From Thalassolituus sp. (GTDB lineage Bacteria; Pseudomonadota; Gammaproteobacteria; Pseudomonadales; Oceanobacteraceae), in the NCBI GenBank assembly GCA_029212275.1, contig JARGOI010000177.1, positions 1 through 5,857 on the forward strand: a DNA stretch of 5,857 nt, in the 5' to 3' direction. This document shows positions 5,630-5,857 of this stretch, in pieces; within the stretch, counting starts at the first letter, position 1; each line of letters opens with the position of its first letter. A model generated the notes under the pieces. It saw nothing but the letters and a program-made list of their open reading frames with translations, was not told where the DNA came from and did no database searches. The position numbers were made by a program, and so were the translations under genes.

Positions 5630-5857
5630 TCATAGATAGCGCATGACAGAAGGCGATGCAAAGGGTAATTCAAACGCTAACTTCGCCTGATGTCTAAATA
5701 AATTCATTGACCCCAAATTGCCGGGCAGAGAATCTTGCTCGATACCCCATTCGCGGTAAATATTCCAAGCGTTGGTTACGATGCGCTCGGGGGAATCCCA
5801 TTGGGCAAATTCCCGCTTTTGAAAGTCATCGCTCAACGCAATTGAATAAGCAGCTTC
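5630..5857 (-). CDS. C-terminal end of an unrecognised protein (5' part outside window)
   Basis: The reading frame is open from the right edge to a TGA at 5630-5632, giving 75 residues. No start is needed inside the window: a TTG at 5834-5836 is in frame, but the frame continues open upstream of it with ordinary residues (EAAYSIA), so it is more likely internal. Recognisable content is limited: a charged stretch SDDFQKREFAQWDSPERIV, a segment NAWNIYREWGIEQDSLPGN and a hydrophobic end LAFELPFASPSVMRYL. I do not recognise the family. It has no membrane segment. The next gene, the hydrolase, follows after 24 bases on the same strand, which suggests one operon and possibly a shared substrate. Confidence 0.7.
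   Translation of the reverse strand, partial: EAAYSIALSDDFQKREFAQWDSPERIVTNAWNIYREWGIEQDSLPGNLGSMNLFRHQAKLAFELPFASPSVMRYL

Noticed and set aside
5028..5635. Open frames on both strands over the hydrolase gene
   Set aside because: All overlap the hydrolase, whose catalytic triad and full-length fold are clear; none has its own ribosome site or a recognisable product.
5834..5836. TTG as the start of the right-edge gene
   Set aside because: The frame stays open to the window edge and no ribosome site precedes the TTG; the segment reads as the tail of a longer protein.

Overview
The window looks like chromosomal DNA of a free-living, probably marine, gammaproteobacterium of moderate GC content. 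The main evidence is a long two-part acyl-CoA dehydrogenase of the FadE type, which closely resembles enterobacterial FadE. A possible PsrA-like operator lies in front of it. The gene style would fit Oceanospirillales or Alteromonadales (for example a Marinomonas-like organism), but that assignment is inference only. I see no mobile element, CRISPR array, rRNA or tRNA.

Layout: nearly everything is coded on the minus strand, so read from right to left. At the right edge (5630-5857) is the C-terminal end of an unrecognised protein. After 24 bases comes an alpha/beta hydrolase (4715-5605), probably in the same operon. Next is a tandem-WHy (LEA14-like) lipoprotein gene (3694-4560). Then comes a gene-free, AT-rich stretch of 444 bases (3250-3693) that holds the lipoprotein gene's possible terminator and the fadE promoter region. 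fadE follows (736-3249) and ends in a strong intrinsic terminator (689-713). Last are a YbjQ-family gene (307-627) and a membrane-anchored YbjQ-family paralogue (1-307, cut by the window). These two overlap by one base and are probably translationally coupled.

The one likely plus-strand gene is a 35-codon ORF (4616-4723) between the hydrolase and lipoprotein genes. It has a consensus Shine-Dalgarno sequence and diverges from the lipoprotein gene across only 55 bases. It overlaps the hydrolase 3' end tail to tail by 9 bases. The 55-base gap is itself an imperfect inverted repeat that places the two ribosome binding sites as mirror images.

Functionally, fadE supplies the first oxidative step of fatty acid beta-oxidation and seems to be its own transcription unit. 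The lipoprotein probably sits on the inner face of the outer membrane and may have a stress or desiccation role. The hydrolase is a cytoplasmic serine hydrolase of unknown substrate. The YbjQ pair is of unknown function. Nothing ties these genes into one pathway. The parts least explained by known families are the small divergent ORF with its mirror-symmetric intergenic region, and the soluble-plus-anchored YbjQ pair.
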